Of a stretch of 40,452 bases of DNA, positions 31,614 through 39,811 are shown in pieces. The notes beneath the pieces are model-generated. The model made no database searches. It was given only the letters and a program-made list of their open reading frames with translations, and was not told the DNA's origin. A program made the position numbers and the translations under genes. Source of the stretch: an uncultured Pseudomonadota bacterium (GTDB lineage: Bacteria > Myxococcota_A > Polyangia > Nannocystales > Nannocystaceae); assembly GCA_913061055.1 (NCBI GenBank), contig CAJXVA010000022.1, positions 1 through 40,452 on the forward strand, in the 5' to 3' direction. Positions within the stretch are counted from its first letter, which is position 1. Each line of letters starts with the position of its first letter.

Positions 31614-34442
31614 GTGCACCCCGTGTCGGAGCTTCCGCAGGACGCCACCGCGATGTCTGGATCCGATCCGGACGCGACGCTGCTGCCCGATGGGGCCGCC
31701 AGTGGGCCGCAGGCGCCTCAGCTCGAGCCGGGAACGAAGATCAGCCGGTACACCTTGATCGAGCGGGTCGGCGCCGGTGCGATGGGTGTCGTGTTCTCGG
31801 CGTGGGACCCGAAGCTGGACCGCCGGATTGCTCTCAAGGTGGTTCAAGGCGACGGCTACGGGACCGCCGACACCACGGAGCGCTTCCGCGAAGCCAAAGC
31901 GATGGCGAAGCTGTCGCATCCGGGGGTCGTCACCATCTACGACGTCGGCGCGGCCGGTGACATGTTGTTCATCGCGATGGAGTATCTGCGTGGCGTGACG
32001 CTCGGGCGCTGGCGCATCGAGCATCCAGAAACCCCCTGGGCAGAGGTTGTTCAGCTCTACATGCACGCCGGTGCCGGCCTGGCGGCGGCGCACGACGCAG
32101 GACTGGTGCACCGCGACTTCAAGCCCGCCAACGTGATGGTGACCGAGGGCGGGCGGGTCACGGTGCTCGACTTCGGCCTCGCGAAGATGGACGGCGAGCG
32201 CCGGAAGTCCACGCGGGTTGGAACGCCGCGCTACATGGCCCCCGAGCAGCACCGGGGGTCCCCCACCGACGCCCGCAGCGACCAGTTCTCCTTTTGCGCG
32301 TCGCTGTACGAAGCGCTGTTCGACCAGCACCCCTTCGAAGGGGAAACCGCCTTCGAGTTCTCCCTGAGCGTGCAGGCGGGAGAGCTGAGACCCGTGCCGG
32401 CGAGTCACGACGTGCCGAGCCGGATCTGCGATGCGGTGACCCGCGGCTTATCGACGCAGCCCACCGATCGATTTGCGTCGATGGAAGAACTGCTTCGCGA
32501 GCTCGATCCCCTCGCTCCCTCCCGCCGGCGGCAGTGGAGCGTGTTGACCATCGGAGGCACGTTGGTCGTGGCGGCCGCGGCGGTGGTTGCAGGCGGTGGC
32601 GACGAGCCGTGCGCGGGGGCGAGCACCGCACTCGAAGAGGTTTGGAATGCCGAGGTCCGGGGGCAACTCGCGACCAGTCTCGAAGCCGCATCGATTCCCC
32701 CCCAACAGGTGCAGGCGGTCCAGGCTCGGCACGATGCGTTTGCGAAGTCGTGGATCGCCGCGCGCCAGGATGCGTGCGAAGCCGCGAAGGTTCGGCACGC
32801 GCAGAGCGAAGCCATCATGGAGCTCCGCTATCACTGCCTGGACACCCGGCTCGATGCCGTGGGATCTGGACTCGACAACCTCCTCAGCCCAGAGCCGGAC
32901 GCTCCGCTGAGCGCGGCCACCACGCTCGAGGAGCTCCCGACGCTCGGGCGATGCTCCGACCTCGAAGCGCTCCGTGCGGAGTACCCGCCCCCAGAAGACC
33001 CCAAGGCCCGTGCACGGGTGCGTGAGCTCGAGATCGAGTTGGCACCGTACGACGCAGTCCGGGCCAGCGACCCCGACCAAGCGAAAGCGGCCTTGGAGGC
33101 GATCTTGCTCGAGGCCGACGAGCTCGGCTACCCCCCATTGCGCGTCCACGCTCGAGCGACCTTGGGATCGCAACTGACCTTCATCGGGGAGGTCAACCGA
33201 GGAATCGGAATGCTCGAAGACGCCGTCATCCTGGGACTGCGCGCCAACGCAAGAGCAGCGACCGTGAGAGCGCTGTACGAACTGGCGCAGCAGAAAAGCA
33301 TCCACCAAAGGGATGCACAGGACGCCCTCTTCTTCGCCGGGGCCGCGATCGCGATCGCGAAGACATTCCCCGGTGGTGACTTCGCCCTCGACCAGGGATT
33401 CAAGGTGCGAATCGAGATCTTCGAACACGCCGCCCGCTTCGAGGAGGCCTACGCAGAAGCGAAGACCTTCCTCGAACGACTCGAGGTGGCCGGAGACCTC
33501 GAAGCCCCCCGCGGCATCGAACTCCGGGCTCGCATGGCGTCATACGCGACGCGCCTCGACCGACACGACGAGGCCGATTCCATTCTTGCCTCTCTCCTCG
33601 ACGAACCGCAGAAGGCGGAGGGAACCCTCGAGATCGCGCGCGCGTACACGGTTCGGGCGCACCTGAGAAAGGTCCGAGGCGAGACGGACGGCGCCGTGGC
33701 CGACCAGCTCCAGGCCCACAAAATCTACGCGCGGCTGCTTGGGCCCCGCCACCTCAACGCCGCGGGACGCCTGGGCGACATCGCCTTGGCCCTCGCCTAC
33801 GCGGACCGGCTTGACGAGTCCAGGAACTACGGAAAGAGAGCCATCGCCGCTCTCACCGTCGAGCATGATGGTCACGCTGACGCCGCACTCTCGCAGCTCT
33901 ACGAGAACCTGGGCTGGGTTGAACTCAACCTTGGAAACCTCGACGCTTCGATGACGGCGCTGGATCAGTCGGACCGTTGGGCCGCGGACCTGCGCGGTTC
34001 GGTCATGGCCCAGAAGAATTGGCGGGCCCGAGCGCGGGGTCGGATCGCCGAGGCTCGCGGCAACTTCGAAGAGGCCCGGGCTCTGTTCTCACGAGCGACC
34101 AAGACCACCACCAACGAGAAAAATCGACTGGCGTGCAGCGTCGGCCTCAACATCGCGGATCTCCACGCATCGGACACTCCGGCGGCACGCGCGGCTCTCG
34201 AGTCCGCGCTCGACCACCCAGAAACGAACAACATCGAAAAGGCTCGTGCCGCGTGGGGCCTCGCCTTGGCCGAAGCGCGTGATGGTCAAGCCGACACCGC
34301 GCGCCGTCATCTCGCCCGCGCCCGCAAGCACCTCGGCGAGGTGCCCTACGAGCGCATGCTGGAACGCAAGCTTCTCGCGCTCGAACAACAGCTCGACTCA
34401 GTTCCGCCGACGCCGAAGTCCGAAGAACCCCAAAAGGAGTAG
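31614..34442 (+). CDS. Transmembrane Ser/Thr protein kinase with TPR-like output region
   Basis: This 942-residue Hanks-type kinase starts at GTG 31614; GTG 31623 and ATG 31653 are alternatives. The kinase domain (about 45-300) has RVGAGAMGVVFSAWD as the glycine loop, Lys75 in RIALKVV, HRDFKPANV (about 166-174, Phe replacing the usual Leu), DFGLA (186) and GTPRYMAPEQ. A single helix (about 308-329, WSVLTIGGTLVVAAAAVVAG) puts the rest outside the cytoplasm. That part (about 335-930) is helical, with TPR-like pairs and four to six Cys near its start. The pattern is common among myxobacterial kinases. The last 45 bases overlap the convergent protease gene. The signal sensed and the targets are unknown. 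Confidence 0.9.
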   Translation: MHPVSELPQDATAMSGSDPDATLLPDGAASGPQAPQLEPGTKISRYTLIERVGAGAMGVVFSAWDPKLDRRIALKVVQGDGYGTADTTERFREAKAMAKLSHPGVVTIYDVGAAGDMLFIAMEYLRGVTLGRWRIEHPETPWAEVVQLYMHAGAGLAAAHDAGLVHRDFKPANVMVTEGGRVTVLDFGLAKMDGERRKSTRVGTPRYMAPEQHRGSPTDARSDQFSFCASLYEALFDQHPFEGETAFEFSLSVQAGELRPVPASHDVPSRICDAVTRGLSTQPTDRFASMEELLRELDPLAPSRRRQWSVLTIGGTLVVAAAAVVAGGGDEPCAGASTALEEVWNAEVRGQLATSLEAASIPPQQVQAVQARHDAFAKSWIAARQDACEAAKVRHAQSEAIMELRYHCLDTRLDAVGSGLDNLLSPEPDAPLSAATTLEELPTLGRCSDLEALRAEYPPPEDPKARARVRELEIELAPYDAVRASDPDQAKAALEAILLEADELGYPPLRVHARATLGSQLTFIGEVNRGIGMLEDAVILGLRANARAATVRALYELAQQKSIHQRDAQDALFFAGAAIAIAKTFPGGDFALDQGFKVRIEIFEHAARFEEAYAEAKTFLERLEVAGDLEAPRGIELRARMASYATRLDRHDEADSILASLLDEPQKAEGTLEIARAYTVRAHLRKVRGETDGAVADQLQAHKIYARLLGPRHLNAAGRLGDIALALAYADRLDESRNYGKRAIAALTVEHDGHADAALSQLYENLGWVELNLGNLDASMTALDQSDRWAADLRGSVMAQKNWRARARGRIAEARGNFEEARALFSRATKTTTNEKNRLACSVGLNIADLHASDTPAARAALESALDHPETNNIEKARAAWGLALAEARDGQADTARRHLARARKHLGEVPYERMLERKLLALEQQLDSVPPTPKSEEPQKE

Positions 34443-35900
34443 CCCCGCCCCGCTCGGCGCTCCGCCGACCCGGCAACCGCCGGAGTTCGAGTTCTCACTC
34501 GCGCCGGCTGAGCTTCCACTCCCGCTCCCCTCGGCATCGCCGCCCGGGTCCGTGTTCGCTCCGGACGTCGTGCCCGGGGTACCGGAGGTGGTGCCCTCGG
34601 AGTCCGAGCCCCCGCCGGTCCCACTGGAGAGGCCTCCCGAGGACGAGTCGCCACCGCCCTCGGAGCCGCCATCCAGGCCGCATCCGGGACCACCGACGCC
34701 GAAACACACCGTCTGCATGTCCGACGTGTTGCCCGCGTGGTCCGTCGCCACGAGCGTGACCTCGTAGGACCCGTTGGGAAGCGTCAGGTCCCAGGACCAT
34801 GCCTGCCACTCATTGCGAACATCCACCTGCTCGTCGCCCAAGTCGAGCGCCCGAATCGTCATCGCCACGGTGGCCACGCCCCACCCTTCGTCGGAGGCCT
34901 CGGCCAGCACCTCGACCTGGGTCGTCCCGTCCGTGTCGAATTCCTGCTCCATCGTCGGGGTGACGATCGAGACCACCGGCGCGACACCGTCGGGCGTGGC
35001 GTCGAGGCCTTCGCCACAGGTCGATGCCCACTGCACCACATCGGGCGTCGAGCACTGCGTGGTGTATGTGCCGTCGCCGAGCCAGGGCGACGTGGGCACA
35101 CCACCGCACTGCGCCGTCGGACTCCACGTATTGCCGTCCGCGCACGGCGTGATGTCGATGCCCGAATCCTCCTCGATCCAGTCGATGGCGTTGGTCGCCA
35201 AGACGCTACCCGCGGCGTTCATGCAGTTGGGGTCCACCGGGTCGGCGCCCTGGGCCCACGAGTGAATCGCCGCGACCCGCCAGGTGCCATCGCCTCCTTG
35301 CGCCGGGTCGAGGTAGACGAACGTCGGACCGCCCGAGTCTCCATTGCAGATGATCTCGTTGGGCGTCCCGGAGATGATCTCGCCGTTGTTCGTGATGTTG
35401 TTGATGCTCAGCTCCAGCATCTTCTTTCGACCGCTGTTGCCGTCTTGGTCGCGCCCGAAGCCCACGTGCATGATGCGGGCACCTTGGTAGACCGCCGAGG
35501 CTTCACACGCATTGACCACCGGGATGATCGGAACCGAGGTGACCGGGGCGTCGAGCAGGCAGTACGCGTAGTCTTGGCCCTGCGCGGTGGCCCCGTTCCA
35601 CCCTGGCCCTTGGCGACAGGTGCTCGTGGTCACCAGCTGCTGCGCGGTCTGAGCGTTCTCGCCAAAGCGCACCGCGCTGGGGACTCCATCGGTCACGCAG
35701 TGCGCCGCAGTCAGCACCACCTGGGGGTGAATCAAGGTGCCCGTGCAGGCTCCACCACCACTGGAGAGGTAGACGACCGAGGGCCAGCCACAGCTGTCCA
35801 CGAAGTCGCCGCCATAGATGTGTTGGGGCTCGATCGGTTGTGCGACCGAGCCGACCATCAGAGGCGTGAGGAGCGCGATCGAGGACAACCAACCAGTCAC
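34398..35900 (-). CDS. Secreted trypsin-like serine protease with MYXO-CTERM tail
   Basis: The 500-residue protein starts with a signal peptide (MTGWLSSIALLTPLMVGSVA). The S1 domain (about 28-240) opens at IYGGDFVDSCGWPSVV, and the catalytic triad is complete: His in LTAAHCV, Asp in GQDYAYCLL, Ser in CNGDSGGPTFV. Next come a Cys-containing insert and an Ig-like region (VVSIVTPTMEQEFDTDG, YEVTLVATDHAGNTSD). Then follows a long Gly/Ser linker and the MYXO-CTERM signal: GGCRVGG, a hydrophobic stretch (LLLLGFFG) and LRRRRN, which mark sorting to the cell surface. It is probably a surface or released protease. Its 3' end overlaps the TPR kinase on the opposite strand by 45 bases. Confidence 0.93.
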   Translation of the reverse strand: MTGWLSSIALLTPLMVGSVAQPIEPQHIYGGDFVDSCGWPSVVYLSSGGGACTGTLIHPQVVLTAAHCVTDGVPSAVRFGENAQTAQQLVTTSTCRQGPGWNGATAQGQDYAYCLLDAPVTSVPIIPVVNACEASAVYQGARIMHVGFGRDQDGNSGRKKMLELSINNITNNGEIISGTPNEIICNGDSGGPTFVYLDPAQGGDGTWRVAAIHSWAQGADPVDPNCMNAAGSVLATNAIDWIEEDSGIDITPCADGNTWSPTAQCGGVPTSPWLGDGTYTTQCSTPDVVQWASTCGEGLDATPDGVAPVVSIVTPTMEQEFDTDGTTQVEVLAEASDEGWGVATVAMTIRALDLGDEQVDVRNEWQAWSWDLTLPNGSYEVTLVATDHAGNTSDMQTVCFGVGGPGCGLDGGSEGGGDSSSGGLSSGTGGGSDSEGTTSGTPGTTSGANTDPGGDAEGSGSGSSAGASENSNSGGCRVGGAPSGAGLLLLGFFGLRRRRN

Positions 35901-35942
35901 AGGTAGGATATGTCAGGTTTCTAAGACCCACACAAGTAGCGC

Positions 35943-37133
35943 ATGGCGCAAGTGAGACACTCCGTCGCGGTGAGTGTTCTGGAGCTTCAGCCCCACCTGC
36001 AGGTCCAAGGCGCGCACGGAAGCTACCGCCTCGACCGCCCATTGGGAGAAGGCGGGTTCAGCCACGCCTGGGCCGCCACCGCTGCCGACGGCACGCCCGT
36101 CGTGCTCAAACAACTCAAGCTGGGTCGGATGGGTGACTGGAAGTCGCTCGAGCTGTTCGAGCGGGAAGCGCGAGTCCTCGCCTCCCTCACGCACCCCAAC
36201 ATTCCGCGGCACATCGAGCTGTTCGCCCACGACGGCGCGCAGGCACACCCGGTCTCCGCCCTCGGACAGCTCGAGGACGCGTCCCTGGTCTCGGTCTACG
36301 TCCGGGTGGAAGGGCAGTCCCTCGAAGAACACATCGCGTTGGGCCACGTCATGACCGGCCCGCAGCTCAGCGGCGTGCTGGATCACCTCCTCGCGGTGCT
36401 CGAGTACTTGCACAGCCTGCAGCCGCCGGTCATTCACCGCGACCTCAAGCCGGCCAACGTCATCTTGGACCCAGCCGGCGTCCCGCACCTGGTCGACTTC
36501 GGTGCGATCAAAAACCACCTGCGGGAGGGCTCCACCACCGTGGGCACGTTTGGCTACTTTCCGATGGAGCAGATGATGGGGCAGTCGCAGCCGGCCAGCG
36601 ACCTGTACGCCGCCGGGATGACCACCCTCGTGATCGCGACCGGCGTGCGGCCCGAGCAGATGCCCACCGATACGAACACCGGGAAGGTCGAGATCGGGAA
36701 GCTCGCCCCGAGCCTGCCTCCTGGGGTCAGGGCCGCACTCGAGGCGATGCTCGAGCCCGTCGTGGGTCGCCGCGTCCAGACCGCCACGGCCGCGCGAGCC
36801 CTGCTTCACAATCCGGGTCGCGCCTTGGCCACGCAGCCGAGCACCGACCTCGCGGTGCCGAACTACGTCGGCCTGGAACGCGTGGCCAACCTGTGCATCG
36901 GCGCCGCGGGTGTGGGGGCGGCGCTGCTGTATTTCGTGTTCTTCAACAGCTTGTCCGAGACCATGTTGGTGACGGTGAGCGGGCTTTGGATCGCTCCGAT
37001 CGTCTTCGGCATCGCGCTGAAGGTGTCGCTGCAGTCCCGCTCGAAGCACCCGGTGAGCACGAGCATCGCGATCTCCGGAGCGGGGCTGCTGGCGTTGATC
37101 GTGTTCTTCGTCGCGATCTTCCCGGCCCTGTAA
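35943..37133 (+). CDS. Membrane-bound Ser/Thr protein kinase with three C-terminal helices
   Basis: The 396-residue protein has a kinase domain (about 27-280) with glycine loop PLGEGGFSHAWAAT, Lys56 (VVLKQLKL), HRDLKPANVI (165-174), DFGAIK and GTFGYFPMEQ, all intact. It ends with three predicted helices (about 318-340, 345-367 and 377-396), an unusual tail compared with the single helix of the larger kinase upstream; the chain ends IFPAL with almost no residues after the last helix. The catalytic part should face the cytoplasm. It is divergent from the MYXO-CTERM protease across 42 bases, so the two share a promoter region. Substrate and signal are unknown; a link to the protease is inference from position. 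Confidence 0.9.
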   Translation: MAQVRHSVAVSVLELQPHLQVQGAHGSYRLDRPLGEGGFSHAWAATAADGTPVVLKQLKLGRMGDWKSLELFEREARVLASLTHPNIPRHIELFAHDGAQAHPVSALGQLEDASLVSVYVRVEGQSLEEHIALGHVMTGPQLSGVLDHLLAVLEYLHSLQPPVIHRDLKPANVILDPAGVPHLVDFGAIKNHLREGSTTVGTFGYFPMEQMMGQSQPASDLYAAGMTTLVIATGVRPEQMPTDTNTGKVEIGKLAPSLPPGVRAALEAMLEPVVGRRVQTATAARALLHNPGRALATQPSTDLAVPNYVGLERVANLCIGAAGVGAALLYFVFFNSLSETMLVTVSGLWIAPIVFGIALKVSLQSRSKHPVSTSIAISGAGLLALIVFFVAIFPAL

Positions 37134-37155
37134 GCCGGCCGGTTCGCACTCCGGC

Positions 37156-37821
37156 TCAGCCTTGGCGGGAAACCATCTCCCCGATCCACGTCGGGGCGAA
37201 GGGCGAGGTGCAGCCCTTGACGTTCGGGTACTCCCGATACACACCCAGCGCCTCTCCGATCCGCAGCGCCCGCTTGCGGTGCTTGCGGTGGTGGATGCCG
37301 ATCTGCACCAAGCACATGTTCATCGTCCACTGCGTCACCTCGGGAGCGTCGCCCATCTCCGACTCGATTCGATCGAGCAGGGCAACGAGGTCCAGACCCT
37401 TCGGATCCTTCTCGACGCGGGTCGCGGTCAGGCTCCAACCTGCCCGCGCGGCCATCGGATGCTCCACCTGCATCCACCGCTCCCGCAGCGCCTCCTTGTC
37501 GGTGTGGTGCTTCGTGACGTAGGTGGCCAACCAGATCGCGACCTGTGAAAACTTCACGGCGCGGACCATGCGGTCGAGCTGCTTGCTCGTCAGCTTGTCG
37601 ACGTCGAGGATCAGGATCGCGAGCAGGCGCGCATCGACGTTCTTCGTCTTCCACAGCCCCACCGCCAGCGCGTGGTCCGTCTTGATGCGCTTGGCGATCT
37701 TCCGGACCTCGCCGAGCTTGACCCCGAACACGTGCTTGCCCGCGCCGTTCTTCACGTAGCGCTTGCGGACCTTCTCATCACGGAGCGCCTCGAGCTCCGC
37801 CATCACCTCGTCCACGGTCAT
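37156..37821 (-). CDS. AlkD-like DNA alkylation repair protein
   Basis: The protein has 221 residues from ATG 37821; the frame is open further upstream but only with low-complexity Pro/Arg. AlkD-type enzymes are HEAT-like helical repeat DNA glycosylases that remove 3- and 7-alkylated purines without base flipping. The opening VDEVMAELEALRDEKVRKRY and FGVKLGEVRKIAKRIKTDHA match the family's first repeats, and repeated helical pairs (LAVGLWKTKNVDARLLAILI, TSKQLDRMVRAVKFSQVAIW) continue to the end. The Trp/Asp/Arg pocket residues cannot be certified by eye, so an AlkD-like protein without glycosylase activity is the alternative. It is convergent with the membrane kinase. Confidence 0.85.
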   Translation of the reverse strand: MTVDEVMAELEALRDEKVRKRYVKNGAGKHVFGVKLGEVRKIAKRIKTDHALAVGLWKTKNVDARLLAILILDVDKLTSKQLDRMVRAVKFSQVAIWLATYVTKHHTDKEALRERWMQVEHPMAARAGWSLTATRVEKDPKGLDLVALLDRIESEMGDAPEVTQWTMNMCLVQIGIHHRKHRKRALRIGEALGVYREYPNVKGCTSPFAPTWIGEMVSRQG

Positions 37822-37951
37822 CCCCGGTAGTGTCAGCCAACGTGGGAGCCCTGCCCAGACTCGCTTCGGGGTGCCCCGGCTCGGCCCGCATCGGGTGCGC
37901 CTTTCCCACCGCTCGCAACGAGTCCGTAGGGCCTTTCCCGGTGCCAGGGGG

Positions 37952-37980
37952 TTGCGCGGGCCGTGGGGCGGACACATACT
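37952..37980 (+). promoter_or_regulatory. Weak candidate promoter of ssrA
   Basis: TTGCGC (37952-37957) and CATACT (37975-37980) are spaced by 17 bases and lie about 95 bases before the mature tmRNA 5' end, leaving room for a leader removed by RNase P. The match to TTGACA/TATAAT is only partial, and other arrangements in this 254-base non-coding stretch (37822-38075) are possible. CGCCGA and TTCGGCG later in the leader can form a small hairpin. Confidence 0.3.
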
Positions 37981-38075
37981 GCCGCGGTGCGCAGGTCACC
38001 TCCCCGGTGGCCTGCCCCAGACGCCGAGCTTCTTCGGCGGTTGGGAGCCCACACCAACCCACGGACCCCACCTCT

Positions 38076-38437
38076 GGGGGTGCAACGGTTTCGACGGGGG
38101 TTTACGAGAGCAGAGACTGCGTGTCGCGGGGCCAATCCGCCGTGTCAAAAACGGAATGGAAAACACAGTTGCAAACAACAGCAACTACGGCCAATTGGCC
38201 GCTGTCGCCTAATTAGGCGTCACGACCCTTCCTGAGGGGCCTGAGTAGGGCAAGGGTCGTCAACACACGGGCTAGCGGCAACGAGCGTTCCGGCGTTGCG
38301 GCGAAATCAAGGGGCTCGGGTTTAAGATCGCCGGTCGTCGGGCGTGCTTCGACCTCAAACGTTAAATACTGATGACTACACACGTAGATGTCCTGTTTGA
38401 GGGCTTCCGGACCCGGGTTCGACTCCCGGCGCCTCCA
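38076..38437 (+). ncRNA. ssrA: tmRNA (ssrA), complete
   Basis: The 5' end GGGGGTGCAACGGTTTCGAC (38076 onward) is the conserved tmRNA start, and GGGGGTG pairs with CGCCTCC (38430-38436) as the 7-bp acceptor stem; the discriminator is A38437. The T-arm CCGGG-TTCGACT-CCCGG (38413-38429) is perfect. The tag frame starts at GCA 38171 and reads ANNSNYGQLAAVA, then TAA 38210-38212, so the tag ends AAVA rather than the common ALAA. CCA is not encoded (next bases CTC) and must be added. The RNA is 362 nt, typical. With SmpB it frees stalled ribosomes and tags the incomplete product for degradation. It is also the insertion site of the element to its right. Confidence 0.96.
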
Positions 38438-39811
38438 CTCCAAAACCCCTGGAATCTCCAGGGGTTTTCTTTTTGTGTCGTGGTTACTGTCGTGGTTCGA
38501 GAGGCGGGCCCCGGTTTGACCTGTCGGTGTCGAGCTGCTGTGGCCTGAGGACGGTGTCGATGTGCCCCCGCCTTCGTCGCCTGGGTCGGTGTCATCGCCC
38601 GCCGCGAGGGTGACGGTCGAGTCCACGGGGACTTCAACCTCGAGCGAGGTCACGGCCCGGCATGCCTCGTCCCACTGCAAGCGTCGGTAGCCCTCGAACG
38701 CGCTGCCCTTCGCCGATGACGGATGCGTGAGGCGTTCCAAGACCGCCCGGTCCGCGCCGTCGTCGAGGGCGTGCGTGATGAAGCTGGCGCGGAAGTCGTG
38801 ACCGCGGCGAGCGGCCAGGCCAAGCGTCTTCAGGTCTGCGTCTCGGCGCCGACGCTCGTAGTTCTTGTCGCGGACGGGTCCCTTCTTGCTTGGCGCATCG
38901 CTTGGAAGACGGGGGAAGATGAGGTCCGCGGGCTCAGGCTTGCGGCCGTACAGCGCAGGCCAAGTCTCGTCGAGCCATGCAGACAGCGCCTCGAACAACA
39001 CGGCGTGAACGGGCATCTCCTTGGTCGTTCTCGTCTTGGTGCGGCGTCCACTGTATTGCCGCGCGATGCCAAGGGCAGCGAGCGGTCGACGCTTCCGGTC
39101 GAAGTCGGAGACACGCAGTCCGCAGAGTTCGCCGATGCGGACCCCGGTGAGGTACATCGTCGCGTAGACCGGCCGGCGCTCATCGGGCAGCCGCGGATCG
39201 AACATCAGTGCCGCGCACTCAGATCGAGAGAAGATTGCGCCCGCGCGCCAGTCGGGATCGGCGTCTTCTATCGGCCCGAGTTCCTCTTCGGTGAGGATGC
39301 AGGGGTCGTTCTTCGCACGGCCTTTCTTTCTGGCGTCTCGGTACAGCGCTTTCAGGGCCGTGTACGTGTTCCAAACCGTCTTCGGTGCGGGGGGTTTTCC
39401 GGTGGATTCGAGCGGCGTTACCCGCAGCGAGAGAAAGACCTCTTCGAGATCCGAAGGACTGATCGACTCGATACCGCGGTGTCCAAGGGTGGGCAGCACA
39501 TGAAGCCGCAGTCTGGTTTCGTCGTCCTTCCAGGTCTCCCGACCTCTGCGTTCGCGCAGGTCAATCCACCACGCGGCGACGGCCTTCAGCGAGTTTCGAT
39601 CGTGTGTCCCCGGTCCCGCACCAGCCTTCCGCGCTTCGATCTTGCGAAGGATAGCGTTGCGAAGAAGGACGGCCTTGTCGGCGTCTTCTGGCCCGAAACC
39701 GCTCGTTCGGGCTCGTGCCTTGCCGTGCTCATCGGTGTAGGAGATCGAGATTTTCGCGCCCCGCAGGTAGAGGCCGCGTGGGAGTCCGTCGCTGTTCGAG
39801 CTGCGGGTCAT
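38213..39811 (-). CDS. Tyrosine recombinase/integrase of an ssrA-inserted element (C-terminus fused to antisense ssrA)
   Basis: The open frame has 532 residues. An N-terminal Arm-binding part (about 10-65), a core-binding SAM-like domain (about 70-165) and the catalytic domain (about 190-395) are present. Catalytic residues are all visible: Arg225 (TGVRIGELCGLR), His338-x-x-Arg341 (GHDFRASF), His363 (LERLTHP) and the nucleophile Tyr375 (FEGYRRL). After about residue 400 comes a Ser/Thr/Gly tail. From Trp459 (codon 38437-38435) the frame is pure antisense tmRNA (WRRRESNPGPEALKQDIYV), a familiar artefact of reading across a tRNA-like 3' end. The native protein probably ended sooner, or used a different stop before insertion. 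It overlaps the upstream helix-turn-helix gene by ATGA. Confidence 0.9.
   Translation of the reverse strand: MTRSSNSDGLPRGLYLRGAKISISYTDEHGKARARTSGFGPEDADKAVLLRNAILRKIEARKAGAGPGTHDRNSLKAVAAWWIDLRERRGRETWKDDETRLRLHVLPTLGHRGIESISPSDLEEVFLSLRVTPLESTGKPPAPKTVWNTYTALKALYRDARKKGRAKNDPCILTEEELGPIEDADPDWRAGAIFSRSECAALMFDPRLPDERRPVYATMYLTGVRIGELCGLRVSDFDRKRRPLAALGIARQYSGRRTKTRTTKEMPVHAVLFEALSAWLDETWPALYGRKPEPADLIFPRLPSDAPSKKGPVRDKNYERRRRDADLKTLGLAARRGHDFRASFITHALDDGADRAVLERLTHPSSAKGSAFEGYRRLQWDEACRAVTSLEVEVPVDSTVTLAAGDDTDPGDEGGGTSTPSSGHSSSTPTGQTGARLSNHDSNHDTKRKPLEIPGVLEWRRRESNPGPEALKQDIYVCSHQYLTFEVEARPTTGDLKPEPLDFAATPERSLPLARVLTTLALLRPLRKGRDA
38413..38442. other. Probable attL: 3' end of ssrA used as integration target
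   Basis: An integrase gene begins its convergent frame directly to the right of the ssrA 3' end, and T-arm to acceptor (38413-38437) is the standard core for tyrosine recombinases that use tRNA or tmRNA genes. The ssrA gene remains complete after insertion, as such elements normally achieve. The matching attR, a direct repeat of this core, is not in the window, so the exact crossover cannot be set. Confidence 0.65.
38442..38474 (+). terminator. Rho-independent terminator of ssrA
   Basis: AAAACCCCTGGA (38442-38453) and TCCAGGGGTTTT (38457-38468) form a perfect 12-bp stem with a 3-base loop, followed by C and five T. It starts five bases after the tmRNA discriminator. It also lies inside the integrase open frame on the other strand, so it may belong either to the chromosome or to the element. 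Confidence 0.92.

Noticed and set aside
37763..38212. Plus-strand open frame whose last residues equal the tmRNA tag
   Set aside because: It runs through ssrA non-coding structure; the tag is decoded from tmRNA, not from this frame.
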